Shown here piece after piece: positions 1 to 5,703 of a stretch of 7,671 nt of DNA. Positions within the stretch are counted from its first letter, which is position 1; each line of letters starts with the position of its first letter. This DNA comes from an uncultured Porphyromonas sp. (lineage in GTDB: Bacteria > Bacteroidota > Bacteroidia > Bacteroidales > Porphyromonadaceae): contig CAMCJO010000093.1 of assembly GCA_945875135.1 (NCBI GenBank), positions 1 through 7,671 on the forward strand, read 5' to 3'. The notes below the pieces were generated by a model. It searched no databases, was not told where the DNA came from, and was given only the letters and a program-made list of their open reading frames with translations. The position numbers and the translations under genes were made by a program.

Positions 1-59
1 TTCTCCCTTCAACACCGAAATCTGCTTTTCATTTATAATGCGTCAGCCCTGGGGATAGC

Positions 60-89
60 TTTCTATGTGCGCCATAAATCGTACATTTG
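60..89 (+). promoter_or_regulatory. Bacteroidota-type promoter of the glsA-glsB-yraN cluster
   Basis: The string TACATTTG at 82-89 matches the Bacteroidota -7 consensus TAnnTTTG exactly. A poorer -33 match, TTTC, lies at 60-63 with an 18-bp gap. Transcription would be expected to start around 95-97. This matters for the start of the first gene, because the longest open frame (from 65) begins upstream of the promoter core and could not be wholly carried on this transcript. Confidence 0.6.
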
Positions 90-100
90 CAGTAAATCTT

Positions 101-949
101 ATGCAATCTATGCCTGAAGAGAGCTTTCATCCACAACAGGTCGACATAGCGACCATCCTTAATAAACGACGTAAGAAGCCACTACCTGCTTTCGTCACTA
201 ATGGAGTGGCACGACTGATCCACCAGCGTGAGATCAATGATGTGCTACATCGCTACGGACACCTTGAGGGGGTAGACTTTATGGATGCCTTGATTCAGGA
301 GTTTCGCATCAACTTAACGCTCATCGGTAGCGAGCATCTGCCAGCAGATCCTCGCGCACTCTTCATCAGCAATCACCCGCTGGGAGGGCTAGACGGTATC
401 TGCCTGACACACCTCATAGCTAGTCACTATCAGTCAGATATCCGCTACATCGTCAACGATCTCCTACTCAACCTCAAGCCTCTCGCCGACATCTTCGTCC
501 CTGTCAATAAGTACGGTGCTCAGGCACGCACCTCTATTCAGAAGATGCACGAAGCACTTGAGAGCGACATGCCCGTGATCACCTTTCCAGCAGGACTTTG
601 CTCACGCCTTATCAAAGGAAAGGTACAAGATCCTCTCTGGCGACCAAGCTTTATCAAGCAAGCACGACAATATCACAGACCCATTGTGCCACTTTACTTT
701 CACGGGCACAACTCGATGAAGTTTTACCGTATTGAGCAGTTGCGCAAGGCGCTAGGCATACGCTTTAATATAGGCACAGCATTGCTACCACACGAGATGT
801 TTGCCGCACAGGGTAGTTCCTTCACTGTAGTCGTCGGGGAGCTTATCCCCTACGAAACACTTGAGGGGGTACGACCTAGCAGCTTATCTCAGCAGGTAGA
901 ACGCATCAGGCAGCAAGTATATCAACTGAAAGAGCAAGTATCCAAATGA
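101..949 (+). CDS. glsA: GlsA-like lysophospholipid-type O-acyltransferase (glycine lipid synthesis)
   Basis: Probable membrane-associated acyltransferase of the PlsC/LPLAT superfamily that adds the second, O-linked acyl chain to an N-acylated amino-acid lipid at the inner membrane. Counting from the ATG at 101 (282 aa), the acceptor/catalytic motif NHPLGGLDG is at about 91-99, with His92 and Asp98 as the HX5D pair (ordinary PlsC proteins have HX4D). FPAGLCSR at about 162-169 replaces the usual FPEGTRS block, and IVPLYFHGHNS follows at about 195-205. From memory this set (HPLGGxDG, FPAGLCSR, GIKFNI-like GIRFNI) is typical of the Bacteroides GlsA protein and of the OlsA-like half of OlsF. I see no signal peptide or clear membrane helix. 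The frame is open from an ATG at 65, but the promoter core at 82-89 lies inside that extension, so 101 or 110 is the likelier start. Its stop overlaps the next gene's start, suggesting translational coupling. The exact lipid product is inferred. Confidence 0.8.
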   Translation: MQSMPEESFHPQQVDIATILNKRRKKPLPAFVTNGVARLIHQREINDVLHRYGHLEGVDFMDALIQEFRINLTLIGSEHLPADPRALFISNHPLGGLDGICLTHLIASHYQSDIRYIVNDLLLNLKPLADIFVPVNKYGAQARTSIQKMHEALESDMPVITFPAGLCSRLIKGKVQDPLWRPSFIKQARQYHRPIVPLYFHGHNSMKFYRIEQLRKALGIRFNIGTALLPHEMFAAQGSSFTVVVGELIPYETLEGVRPSSLSQQVERIRQQVYQLKEQVSK

Positions 950-1899
950 GTGCTACAGAGCAACCCATCATAGCGCCGATAGATCGGCAATTGATCCGAC
1001 AGGAGCTGACACCAGAGCTTTTCGTCCGTAAGACCAATAAGAGTAATAATGAGATCTACGCCTTTCGAGCTGCGCAGGCACCACGCACGATGCGTGAAGT
1101 GGGGCGTCTGCGTGAGGAGAGCTTTCGTGCTGGTGGTGGTGGCACAGGGCTAGAGTGCGATGTAGATAAGTATGATCTGATGGACGATGGCTACGTACAG
1201 CTCATCGTCTGGAACCCTGAGCTCGAAAAGGTTATGGGTGGCTACCGATACATACTCGGTGAGGCGGTGCTACGCCATCAGGAGCAGACGGACGCGCTGG
1301 CCACATCGCACATGTTCAGCTTTAGCGAGGAGTTCGTCCGCGACTACCTCCCCTACACGATCGAGCTGGGACGCTCATTCGTAAGCCACGAGTTTCAGAC
1401 GACACGGGCGGGGCTCATGTCTTCGATCTATACGCTCGACAACCTGTGGGACGGGCTCGGAGCCTTGACCGTCATCTACCCTGAGATCAAGTACTTCTTT
1501 GGCAAGGTGACCATGTACAAGACTTACAATAAGTATTGTCGCAACCTGATCCTCAAGTTTATGGAGATCTACTTCGGAGACAAAGATCACTTGGTCGTCC
1601 CGATGACACCAGTCGAGGTGGATATTGACCCAGCTGAGATAGATCGTCTCTTTGTCAAGAACGACCTCAAGAGCGACTACCGCACGCTCAAGGCAGAGGT
1701 CCGCAAGCACAATATCAACATTCCCCCGCTCTTTAACGCTTACATGTCGCTCACACCGAAGATTCGCATCTTTGGCACAGCGATCAACGATGAGTTTGGC
1801 GATGTCGAGGAGACGGGCCTGCTGACGCCCATTGCGGACATTATCCCCGAGAAGAAAGAGCGACACATAGACACTTACCAGAACGCCCATAAGTCGTAA
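946..1899 (+). CDS. glsB: GlsB-like N-acyltransferase (GNAT fold, hemolysin/OlsB family)
   Basis: Probable N-acyltransferase that moves a 3-hydroxyacyl chain from acyl-ACP to the amino group of glycine (ornithine in the related OlsB), the first step of glycine lipid formation. The 317-aa protein has the family block around residues 48-80: REVGRLREESFR, a Gly-rich GGGGTG at 63-67, then a CDVDKYD stretch (71-77). Next come the core strand VQLIVWN (84-90), GGYRYILG (98-105) and ELGRSFV (140-146), the usual acyl-CoA/ACP-binding GNAT region. It is longer than a bare GNAT domain; residues about 220-317 form a C-terminal extension. Its ATG lies inside the upstream gene's stop (ATGA, 946-949), so the two are co-transcribed and probably coupled. 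In Bacteroides the two homologous genes are also adjacent, and in OlsF proteins the two activities are fused. Glycine rather than another amino acid as acceptor is inferred from phylum. Confidence 0.8.
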   Translation: MSATEQPIIAPIDRQLIRQELTPELFVRKTNKSNNEIYAFRAAQAPRTMREVGRLREESFRAGGGGTGLECDVDKYDLMDDGYVQLIVWNPELEKVMGGYRYILGEAVLRHQEQTDALATSHMFSFSEEFVRDYLPYTIELGRSFVSHEFQTTRAGLMSSIYTLDNLWDGLGALTVIYPEIKYFFGKVTMYKTYNKYCRNLILKFMEIYFGDKDHLVVPMTPVEVDIDPAEIDRLFVKNDLKSDYRTLKAEVRKHNINIPPLFNAYMSLTPKIRIFGTAINDEFGDVEETGLLTPIADIIPEKKERHIDTYQNAHKS

Positions 1900-1911
1900 G
1901 GAATCAGTCTT

Positions 1912-2322
1912 ATGGCTCTCGCTAATGAGCTTGGAGCTGCTGGCGAAAAGGCTGCTCAGCGCTACCTCCTCTCTCGACGGATACGCATCCTTGAGGTCAA
2001 CTGGCGTGATCCGCTCTGCGAGATAGACATCATAGCGTCAGACGGTCGGCACCTACTGATCGTCGAGGTGAAGAGCCGTATGGAGTACACTGCGACAAGT
2101 CCACTAGACGCCGTCAATGCAGCAAAAGCGCATCAGATGATGCTCGGTGGCATGCGCTACGCACAGCGAATGCGCATCGACTTGCCGATACGCTACGATG
2201 TCGTCGAGGCACTCTACTGCCCAGCGAGCGATGTTTTTGAAATGAAGTACCACAAAGGCTACTTCTCCGCAGAGGAGATCTCCCTCCAGGAGACACTTCC
2301 CCACGGCTTCACACAGCCCTAA
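1912..2322 (+). CDS. yraN: YraN/UPF0102 family nuclease-fold protein
   Basis: Small soluble 136-aa protein of the UPF0102 (YraN) family, which has a restriction-endonuclease-like PD-(D/E)xK fold; its cellular substrate is not firmly known. The family pattern is intact: GEKAAQRYL (11-19) with Glu12, the strand NWRDPLCEIDIIASD (30-44) with Glu37 and Asp39, and IVEVKSR (50-56) with Glu52 and Lys54. Asp39, Glu52 and Lys54 would form the metal-binding site. The length is typical of the family (about 115-135 aa). The ATG at 1912 is 12 bp after the glsB stop, and an AAGGA at 1898-1902 overlapping that stop can serve as ribosome-binding site, so it is the third gene of the cluster. I see no functional tie to lipid synthesis. 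No clear terminator follows it. Confidence 0.88.
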   Translation: MALANELGAAGEKAAQRYLLSRRIRILEVNWRDPLCEIDIIASDGRHLLIVEVKSRMEYTATSPLDAVNAAKAHQMMLGGMRYAQRMRIDLPIRYDVVEALYCPASDVFEMKYHKGYFSAEEISLQETLPHGFTQP

Positions 2323-2356
2323 CCTGCTGGCGGCACGCTCACAGACATGCCACGGC

Positions 2357-2387
2357 CTTGCACACTCTCCCTTTTTGTCTATATTTG
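2357..2387 (+). promoter_or_regulatory. Bacteroidota-type promoter of the 172-aa lipoprotein gene
   Basis: CTTG at 2357-2360, a 19-bp gap, then TATATTTG at 2380-2387: three of four bases of the -33 TTTG and a perfect TAnnTTTG -7 core at the normal spacing. A GAAAGGA ribosome-binding site follows at 2390-2396, ten bases before the ATG at 2407. It shows that this gene has its own transcription unit despite being only 84 bp after yraN. Confidence 0.7.
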
Positions 2388-2406
2388 CAGAAAGGACTCG
2401 TTCGAT

Positions 2407-2925
2407 ATGAAACAAACTCACTTACCCAAGCTATGGGGCGTTGTTGCAGCCATACTCTTTATGCTCACCCTGTCGGGCTGTGCACTGAATACTCCTCAGG
2501 TGAAGACCTACCTCCCGCTTTCTCAATTTCAGTATGCCTATATTGCTCCGACGGGTAGCGTGTTAGGCTCATTTGGTGGCTACTCGCAAGCTAACCTTAA
2601 CTCTGTCAATCCCAGAGACTTTATCGCTGGGCAGCTCTTTAAGAGAGGCATTATAGTCGTTCCTGAGATCAACCCCGCACAGGCGCAGAAAACGCTGGTC
2701 GTAAGCTATGGCGAGGGCGACAAGAGAAATATATTGGTCGGCTATGCTGTGGAAGTTACCATTCAGCTAACTACGGCCGATATGAATAAACTCGTAGCAG
2801 TAGCTACGGCCGAAGGGTATGGAGAGAGCGAGTCTGATAAGATCCGAGATGCTATCTCGCAAGCTATGACAGCACTCTTTGAGCCTGAGAAAATCAACCA
2901 GAACTCGCTCGGCCGCTTCTTCTAA
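2407..2925 (+). CDS. Small lipoprotein of unknown function
   Basis: I do not recognise a named family. Starting at the ATG at 2407, the 172-aa protein has a lipoprotein signal peptide: KQTHLPK, a hydrophobic stretch (residues 9-22) and the lipobox LSGC with Cys25 as the lipidated residue. The mature part begins CALNT without an acidic run, so nothing suggests surface export; a periplasm-facing outer-membrane anchor is the default guess. The mature domain (about 120 aa) reads as alternating strands and helices: strand QYAYIAP (42-48), a Ser/Gly-rich stretch (49-65), helix plus strand about 68-86, strand TLVVSYG (96-102), a strand pair about 112-137, and a C-terminal helix about 143-158. This layout recalls DUF4136/TolB-N-like small lipoproteins, but that is only a fold impression. 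The frame is open upstream to an ATG at 2347, but that extension runs through the promoter and is rejected. A MITE begins 11 bp after the stop. Confidence 0.85.
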   Translation: MKQTHLPKLWGVVAAILFMLTLSGCALNTPQVKTYLPLSQFQYAYIAPTGSVLGSFGGYSQANLNSVNPRDFIAGQLFKRGIIVVPEINPAQAQKTLVVSYGEGDKRNILVGYAVEVTIQLTTADMNKLVAVATAEGYGESESDKIRDAISQAMTALFEPEKINQNSLGRFF

Positions 2926-2931
2926 GCTCCC

Positions 2932-2936
2932 AATAA
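2932..2936. repeat. Left copy of AATAA target-site duplication
   Basis: AATAA directly abuts the left inverted repeat of the MITE, and the same five bases directly abut the right inverted repeat. The match to the outer flank is AATAAGA on both sides, but the GA at the left belongs to the inverted repeat, so 5 bp is the most sensible length. Confidence 0.7.
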
Positions 2937-2948
2937 GAGACTGTTGCA
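2937..2948 (+). repeat. Left terminal inverted repeat of the MITE
   Basis: Twelve bases, GAGACTGTTGCA, pair perfectly with the right end; after one mismatch two more bases match. It also forms the 5' arm of a local hairpin with 2954-2963. Confidence 0.8.
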
Positions 2949-3100
2949 AAAGTCAACAGTCTCACAATCTTGCTTGCAAGATTGTCCTGACTTTGCAGAA
3001 AGGATGAAGCGCAAGGCGCTGAGGGGTGAGGTCTGAAGGGAGCACACCTACGTATGTGACCGAAGCCGAATATCGAAAGCAACACAGCGATTCGCCTTTA

Positions 3101-3112
3101 TGCAACAGTCTC
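3101..3112 (-). repeat. Right terminal inverted repeat of the MITE
   Basis: TGCAACAGTCTC, the exact reverse complement of the left end, followed immediately by the flanking AATAA. Confidence 0.8.
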
Positions 3113-3117
3113 AATAA
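3113..3117. repeat. Right copy of AATAA target-site duplication
   Basis: AATAA immediately follows the right inverted repeat and repeats the five bases before the left one, the footprint of an insertion into a single AATAA site. Confidence 0.7.
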
Positions 3118-3129
3118 GAAAGGACAGCC

Positions 3130-4341
3130 CTACTCGCTCTCTACTGCGAAGCCAAGCGCGGTGAGTGCGGGACGAACGGAGGCGGGGACACCTCGTACGG
3201 TGTAGTCGCGTGGCTCGTAAGGGTGCTGGTAGTGGACACGCTGCTGCTCGAAGGTGTCGGGACTAGCCACCAGTCGCTTCATAATAGCGGACAAGTCAAG
3301 CGTGTGGATCATCGCACGCCAAGGTATCTGCCACGGTTCGCACCCCGAAAGGTCTAGGTATGGCTCCGCCAAGGGACGAGGGTGCGCCAGTGCTATGCGG
3401 GTATCACTAAGATCGAAGAAGTCGCACAGGTGACGCAAGCTCTGCACAGCGCCCTGCGCCTTGCCATGCACTGAGAAGCCCGCAATGTGGGGTGTGCCGA
3501 TGAAGACACGATCCAGTAGCGGCTGTGCTATGTGTGGCTCACCCTCCCAGCAGTCGATCACGGCTCCCGAGACCGCCTTCTCGTCAATGGCGCGTACCAG
3601 CGCGGAGGTGTCGACGACAGCTCCACGACAAGCGTTGATGAGCCAAGGTCGCTGCTGAGCATTTCGCAAGAAAGTGTCATCAACTAAGTGATAAGTAGGG
3701 TGTGCGCCCCCCTTCGTCAGAGGCACATGGCAGGTGATCATTGTAGCCGAGGAGAGGAGCGTGTCTAGATCTACGTAGCTATCCCGTAGCGCTGGCATCT
3801 CGTCGGCAAGGTAAGGGTGAGGTAGCCCATGGCGATCCAGCTCCTCCAGATAGCTCTGCCAGTCAGGATGCTCATCGTAAGCCTCCACGAGAGGCGGATC
3901 GTAGAGGAGCGTCCGCATGCCGAGAGCTTTGGCACGCTGATAGACCCGCCCGCCGGCATGTCCCGTGCCAATGATCCCGAGAGTTATATCCTTAGGAGCC
4001 AATCCTTGCTCTAGTGCGATACGAGAGATAGCCGTCAGGACATATTGCGCCACAGAGGCAGCGTTGCACCCAGGAGCGTTGAACCAGCGAATACCCGCCT
4101 CACGGCAGTACTCGGTATCTATATGGTCAAAGCCCGCCGTCGCTGAGGTGATCAGACGTACAGCACTCCCCTCCAGGAGGGTGCGATCACAACGCGTCAC
4201 GCTACGGATCATCAAAGCATCGGCATCAGCTACCTGCCGAGCCGTTATCTCACGGCTCGGCAAGTAGTGCACCTCCACTCCGAGGGGCATACCATCTGCG
4301 ATGTATGGTATAGAACTATCTACGACTATTCGCAGAGACAT
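3130..4341 (-). CDS. pdxB: 4-phosphoerythronate dehydrogenase, PLP biosynthesis
   Basis: Cytosolic NAD-dependent oxidation of 4-phosphoerythronate, the second step of the DXP-dependent pyridoxal 5'-phosphate pathway (before SerC and PdxA). The 403-aa protein is a D-2-hydroxyacid dehydrogenase with the PdxB signature: N-terminal RIVVDSSIPY (4-13), ADALMIRSVT (40-49), the substrate block TSATAGFDHID (65-75) and NAPGCNAASVAQY (88-100). The NAD-binding GTGHAGG starts at 125. The catalytic triad is Arg239 (NACRGAVVD), Glu268 (DCWEGEP) and His285 (TPHIAGF). Residues about 320-403 correspond to the C-terminal dimerisation domain. Compared with the E. coli protein as I remember it, there are about 29 extra residues between the Rossmann DPP (148-150) and MITCH (201-205). 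The start at 4341 fits the family N-terminus, with a weak AAGAAG nine bases upstream. It lies 110 bp downstream of kbl, separated by a large hairpin, so it may be partly independent. No -7 core is evident in front of it. Confidence 0.93.
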   Translation of the reverse strand: MSLRIVVDSSIPYIADGMPLGVEVHYLPSREITARQVADADALMIRSVTRCDRTLLEGSAVRLITSATAGFDHIDTEYCREAGIRWFNAPGCNAASVAQYVLTAISRIALEQGLAPKDITLGIIGTGHAGGRVYQRAKALGMRTLLYDPPLVEAYDEHPDWQSYLEELDRHGLPHPYLADEMPALRDSYVDLDTLLSSATMITCHVPLTKGGAHPTYHLVDDTFLRNAQQRPWLINACRGAVVDTSALVRAIDEKAVSGAVIDCWEGEPHIAQPLLDRVFIGTPHIAGFSVHGKAQGAVQSLRHLCDFFDLSDTRIALAHPRPLAEPYLDLSGCEPWQIPWRAMIHTLDLSAIMKRLVASPDTFEQQRVHYQHPYEPRDYTVRGVPASVRPALTALGFAVESE

Positions 4342-4367
4342 ATATAGCTTCTTAATATAAAGAGAAC

Positions 4368-4415
4368 GGTGACTAGAGCTACACCCCCGCTGTTATGGGA
4401 TAGCGTCTAGTCACC
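4368..4415 (-). terminator. Hairpin between kbl and pdxB, probable terminator or attenuator
   Basis: GGTGACTAGA (4368-4377) and TCTAGTCACC (4406-4415) form a perfect 10-bp stem, continued after a one-base bulge by GCTA (4378-4381) with TAGC (4401-4404); CCC and GGG in the loop may pair further. Read on the minus strand it follows the kbl stop by 36 bp and is followed by GTTCTCTTTATATT, a pyrimidine-rich but imperfect T tract. It may end kbl transcription or only reduce read-through into pdxB. Confidence 0.55.
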
Positions 4416-4451
4416 TTTCCGTCGTTAGTTGTGGTTTACTTAGCGGTATGA

Positions 4452-5642
4452 TTACTTGATCACACCCAGCTCCTTACCGATCTTGATAAAGGCAGCTATC
4501 GCCTTGTCGAGGTGCTCACGCTCGTGAGCTGCTGAGAGCTGTACACGGATACGAGCCTCGCCCTTTGGTACGACTGGATAGTAGAAGCCCGTCACATAGA
4601 TCCCCTCCTCAAGGAGACGTGCAGCGTAGCGCTGCGATAGTGGAGCATCATAGAGCATCACAGCACAGATAGCACTCTGTGTAGGCTTGATATCAAAGCC
4701 CGCTGCAAGCATCTTGTCGCGGAAGTAGTTGACATTCTCTATAAGCTTAGCATGTAGCGAGTCATCCTCCTCTAGCATCTTGAAGACCTCAATGCCAGCG
4801 CCGACCACTGCCGGGGGCAGTGAGTTAGAGAAGAGGTAAGGTCTAGAGCGCTGACGTAGTATCTCGATGATCTCCTTAGGACCAGCCGTAAAGCCACCGA
4901 TAGCACCACCGAAAGCCTTGCCTAGCGTACCCGTATGAATATCGATACGATCGAAGCAGTCAAAAGCCTCAGCGACACCACGTCCCGTCTTACCGACGAC
5001 ACCAGCCGAGTGGCACTCATCGACCATAACCAGTGCATCATACTTGTCAGCGAGGTCACAGATCTTGTCCATAGGTGCTACGTTGCCATCCATACTAAAG
5101 ACACCGTCCGTGACAATAATGCGGAAGCGCTGCTCCTGAGCCTCCTGAAGGCACTTCTCTAGCTCCTCCATGTTGGCATTAGCGTAGCGATAGCGCTTAG
5201 CCTTGCAGAGACGTACACCATCGATGATCGAGGCGTGATTTAGCGAATCACTGATGATGGCATCCTCTGGCCCAAAAAGTGGCTCGAAGACACCGCCATT
5301 GGCATCAAAGCAAGCAGCGTAGAGGATAGCATCTTCCGTGTGGAAGTAGTGTGCGATAGCCTTCTCAAGCTGCTTGTGGATATCTTGCGTACCACAGATG
5401 AAGCGTACGCTACTCATACCGTATCCGCGCGAATCCATCATATCCTTGGCAGCCTTGATGAGGCGAGGATTGTCGGAGAGACCTAGATAGTTGTTAGCGC
5501 AGAAGTTCAAAACATCCTTGCCCCCCTCTACCTTGATGGCAGCTGTCTGAGGGGTGATGATAATGCGCTCCTCCTTGTAGAGACCCGCATCCTTAGTGTC
5601 TTGGATCTCCTTGGTGAGGAAGTTCTTCAGTTCTTTGTACAT
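4452..5642 (-). CDS. kbl: Glycine C-acetyltransferase (2-amino-3-ketobutyrate CoA ligase)
   Basis: PLP enzyme of threonine breakdown: 2-amino-3-oxobutyrate plus CoA gives glycine and acetyl-CoA, after threonine dehydrogenase (Tdh, not in this window). Cytosolic homodimer of the alpha-oxoamine synthase family. The 396-aa length matches E. coli Kbl (398 aa), and long blocks are near-identical as I recall it, e.g. NFCANNYLGL (46-55), SVRFICGTQD (78-87), LNHASIIDGVRLCKAKRYRYAN (134-155) and YVTGFYYPVVPKGEARIR (349-366). Active-site residues: His136 stacking on PLP, Asp208 and His211 (VMVDECH), the Schiff-base Lys242 in TGTLGKAFGG, and Arg366 for the substrate carboxylate. The Kbl-specific blocks rule out the related serine palmitoyltransferase, BioF or HemA. 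It follows the DUF5606 gene by 61 bp and is probably co-transcribed with it, though a weak promoter-like site lies in the gap. No Shine-Dalgarno is evident. Confidence 0.95.
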   Translation of the reverse strand: MYKELKNFLTKEIQDTKDAGLYKEERIIITPQTAAIKVEGGKDVLNFCANNYLGLSDNPRLIKAAKDMMDSRGYGMSSVRFICGTQDIHKQLEKAIAHYFHTEDAILYAACFDANGGVFEPLFGPEDAIISDSLNHASIIDGVRLCKAKRYRYANANMEELEKCLQEAQEQRFRIIVTDGVFSMDGNVAPMDKICDLADKYDALVMVDECHSAGVVGKTGRGVAEAFDCFDRIDIHTGTLGKAFGGAIGGFTAGPKEIIEILRQRSRPYLFSNSLPPAVVGAGIEVFKMLEEDDSLHAKLIENVNYFRDKMLAAGFDIKPTQSAICAVMLYDAPLSQRYAARLLEEGIYVTGFYYPVVPKGEARIRVQLSAAHEREHLDKAIAAFIKIGKELGVIK

Positions 5643-5654
5643 GATATTATGTGG

Positions 5655-5684
5655 TAAAGTTATAGACAGAGTTGATGAGCCAAG
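5655..5684 (-). promoter_or_regulatory. Weak promoter-like site before kbl
   Basis: On the minus strand CTTG (plus 5681-5684), an 18-bp gap and TAACTTTA (plus 5655-5662) resemble TTTG-N19-TAnnTTTG with one base off in each box. The leader would be only a few bases before the kbl ATG, and the -33 half lies in a hairpin (5676-5693), so this may be chance. Confidence 0.25.
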
Positions 5685-5693
5685 CGTGGCTCA
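5676..5693 (-). other. Small hairpin between the DUF5606 gene and kbl
   Basis: TGAGCCA (5676-5682) and TGGCTCA (5687-5693) form a perfect 7-bp stem with a 4-base loop, 10 bases after the DUF5606 stop. No T tract follows on the minus strand, so it is more likely an RNA-processing or partial-termination element than a full terminator. Confidence 0.4.
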
Positions 5694-5703
5694 GAAGATG
5701 CTT

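Larger units (their letters stand above)
2937..3112. mobile_element. 176-bp MITE (non-autonomous miniature inverted-repeat element)
   Basis: The segment begins GAGACTGTTGCA (2937-2948) and ends with its exact reverse complement TGCAACAGTCTC (3101-3112), flanked by AATAA on both sides. It has no credible coding capacity, so it would need a transposase supplied elsewhere. Inside are hairpins: GAGACTGTTG (2937-2946) with CAACAGTCTC (2954-2963), loop 7; ACAATCTTG (2964-2972) with CAAGATTGT (2977-2985), loop 4; AGCGC (3008-3012) with GCGCT (3016-3020); and an imperfect palindrome around TACGTA near 3049-3054. The 10-bp outer end sequence thus occurs a third time at 2954-2963. It sits between two convergent genes, 11 bp after the lipoprotein stop and 17 bp before the end of pdxB, where its hairpins could end transcription from both sides. 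The parent insertion sequence cannot be named from the sequence alone. Confidence 0.8.

Noticed and set aside
1..59. Possible end of an upstream gene at the left edge
   Set aside because: No frame with coding character and no recognisable terminator can be seen in this short stretch.
1375..1890. 171-codon open frame on the minus strand opposite glsB
   Set aside because: It lies wholly within a well-supported gene on the other strand, has no family resemblance, no promoter or ribosome-binding site, and is explained by codon bias of glsB.
2104..2421. 105-codon minus-strand frame opposite yraN
   Set aside because: It overlaps the conserved yraN gene and the following promoter, and has no recognisable motif.
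2894..3085. 63-codon minus-strand frame covering the MITE and the end of the lipoprotein gene
   Set aside because: It runs from inside the mobile element into a neighbouring gene on the opposite strand, and no protein family signal is visible; such frames in short repeats are usually spurious.
4452..5642. Reading this gene as serine palmitoyltransferase (sphingolipid synthesis) to pair with the lipid genes
   Set aside because: The long blocks shared with Kbl (SVRFICGTQD, LCKAKRYRYAN, YVTGFYYPVVPKGEARIR) are diagnostic of 2-amino-3-ketobutyrate CoA ligase.
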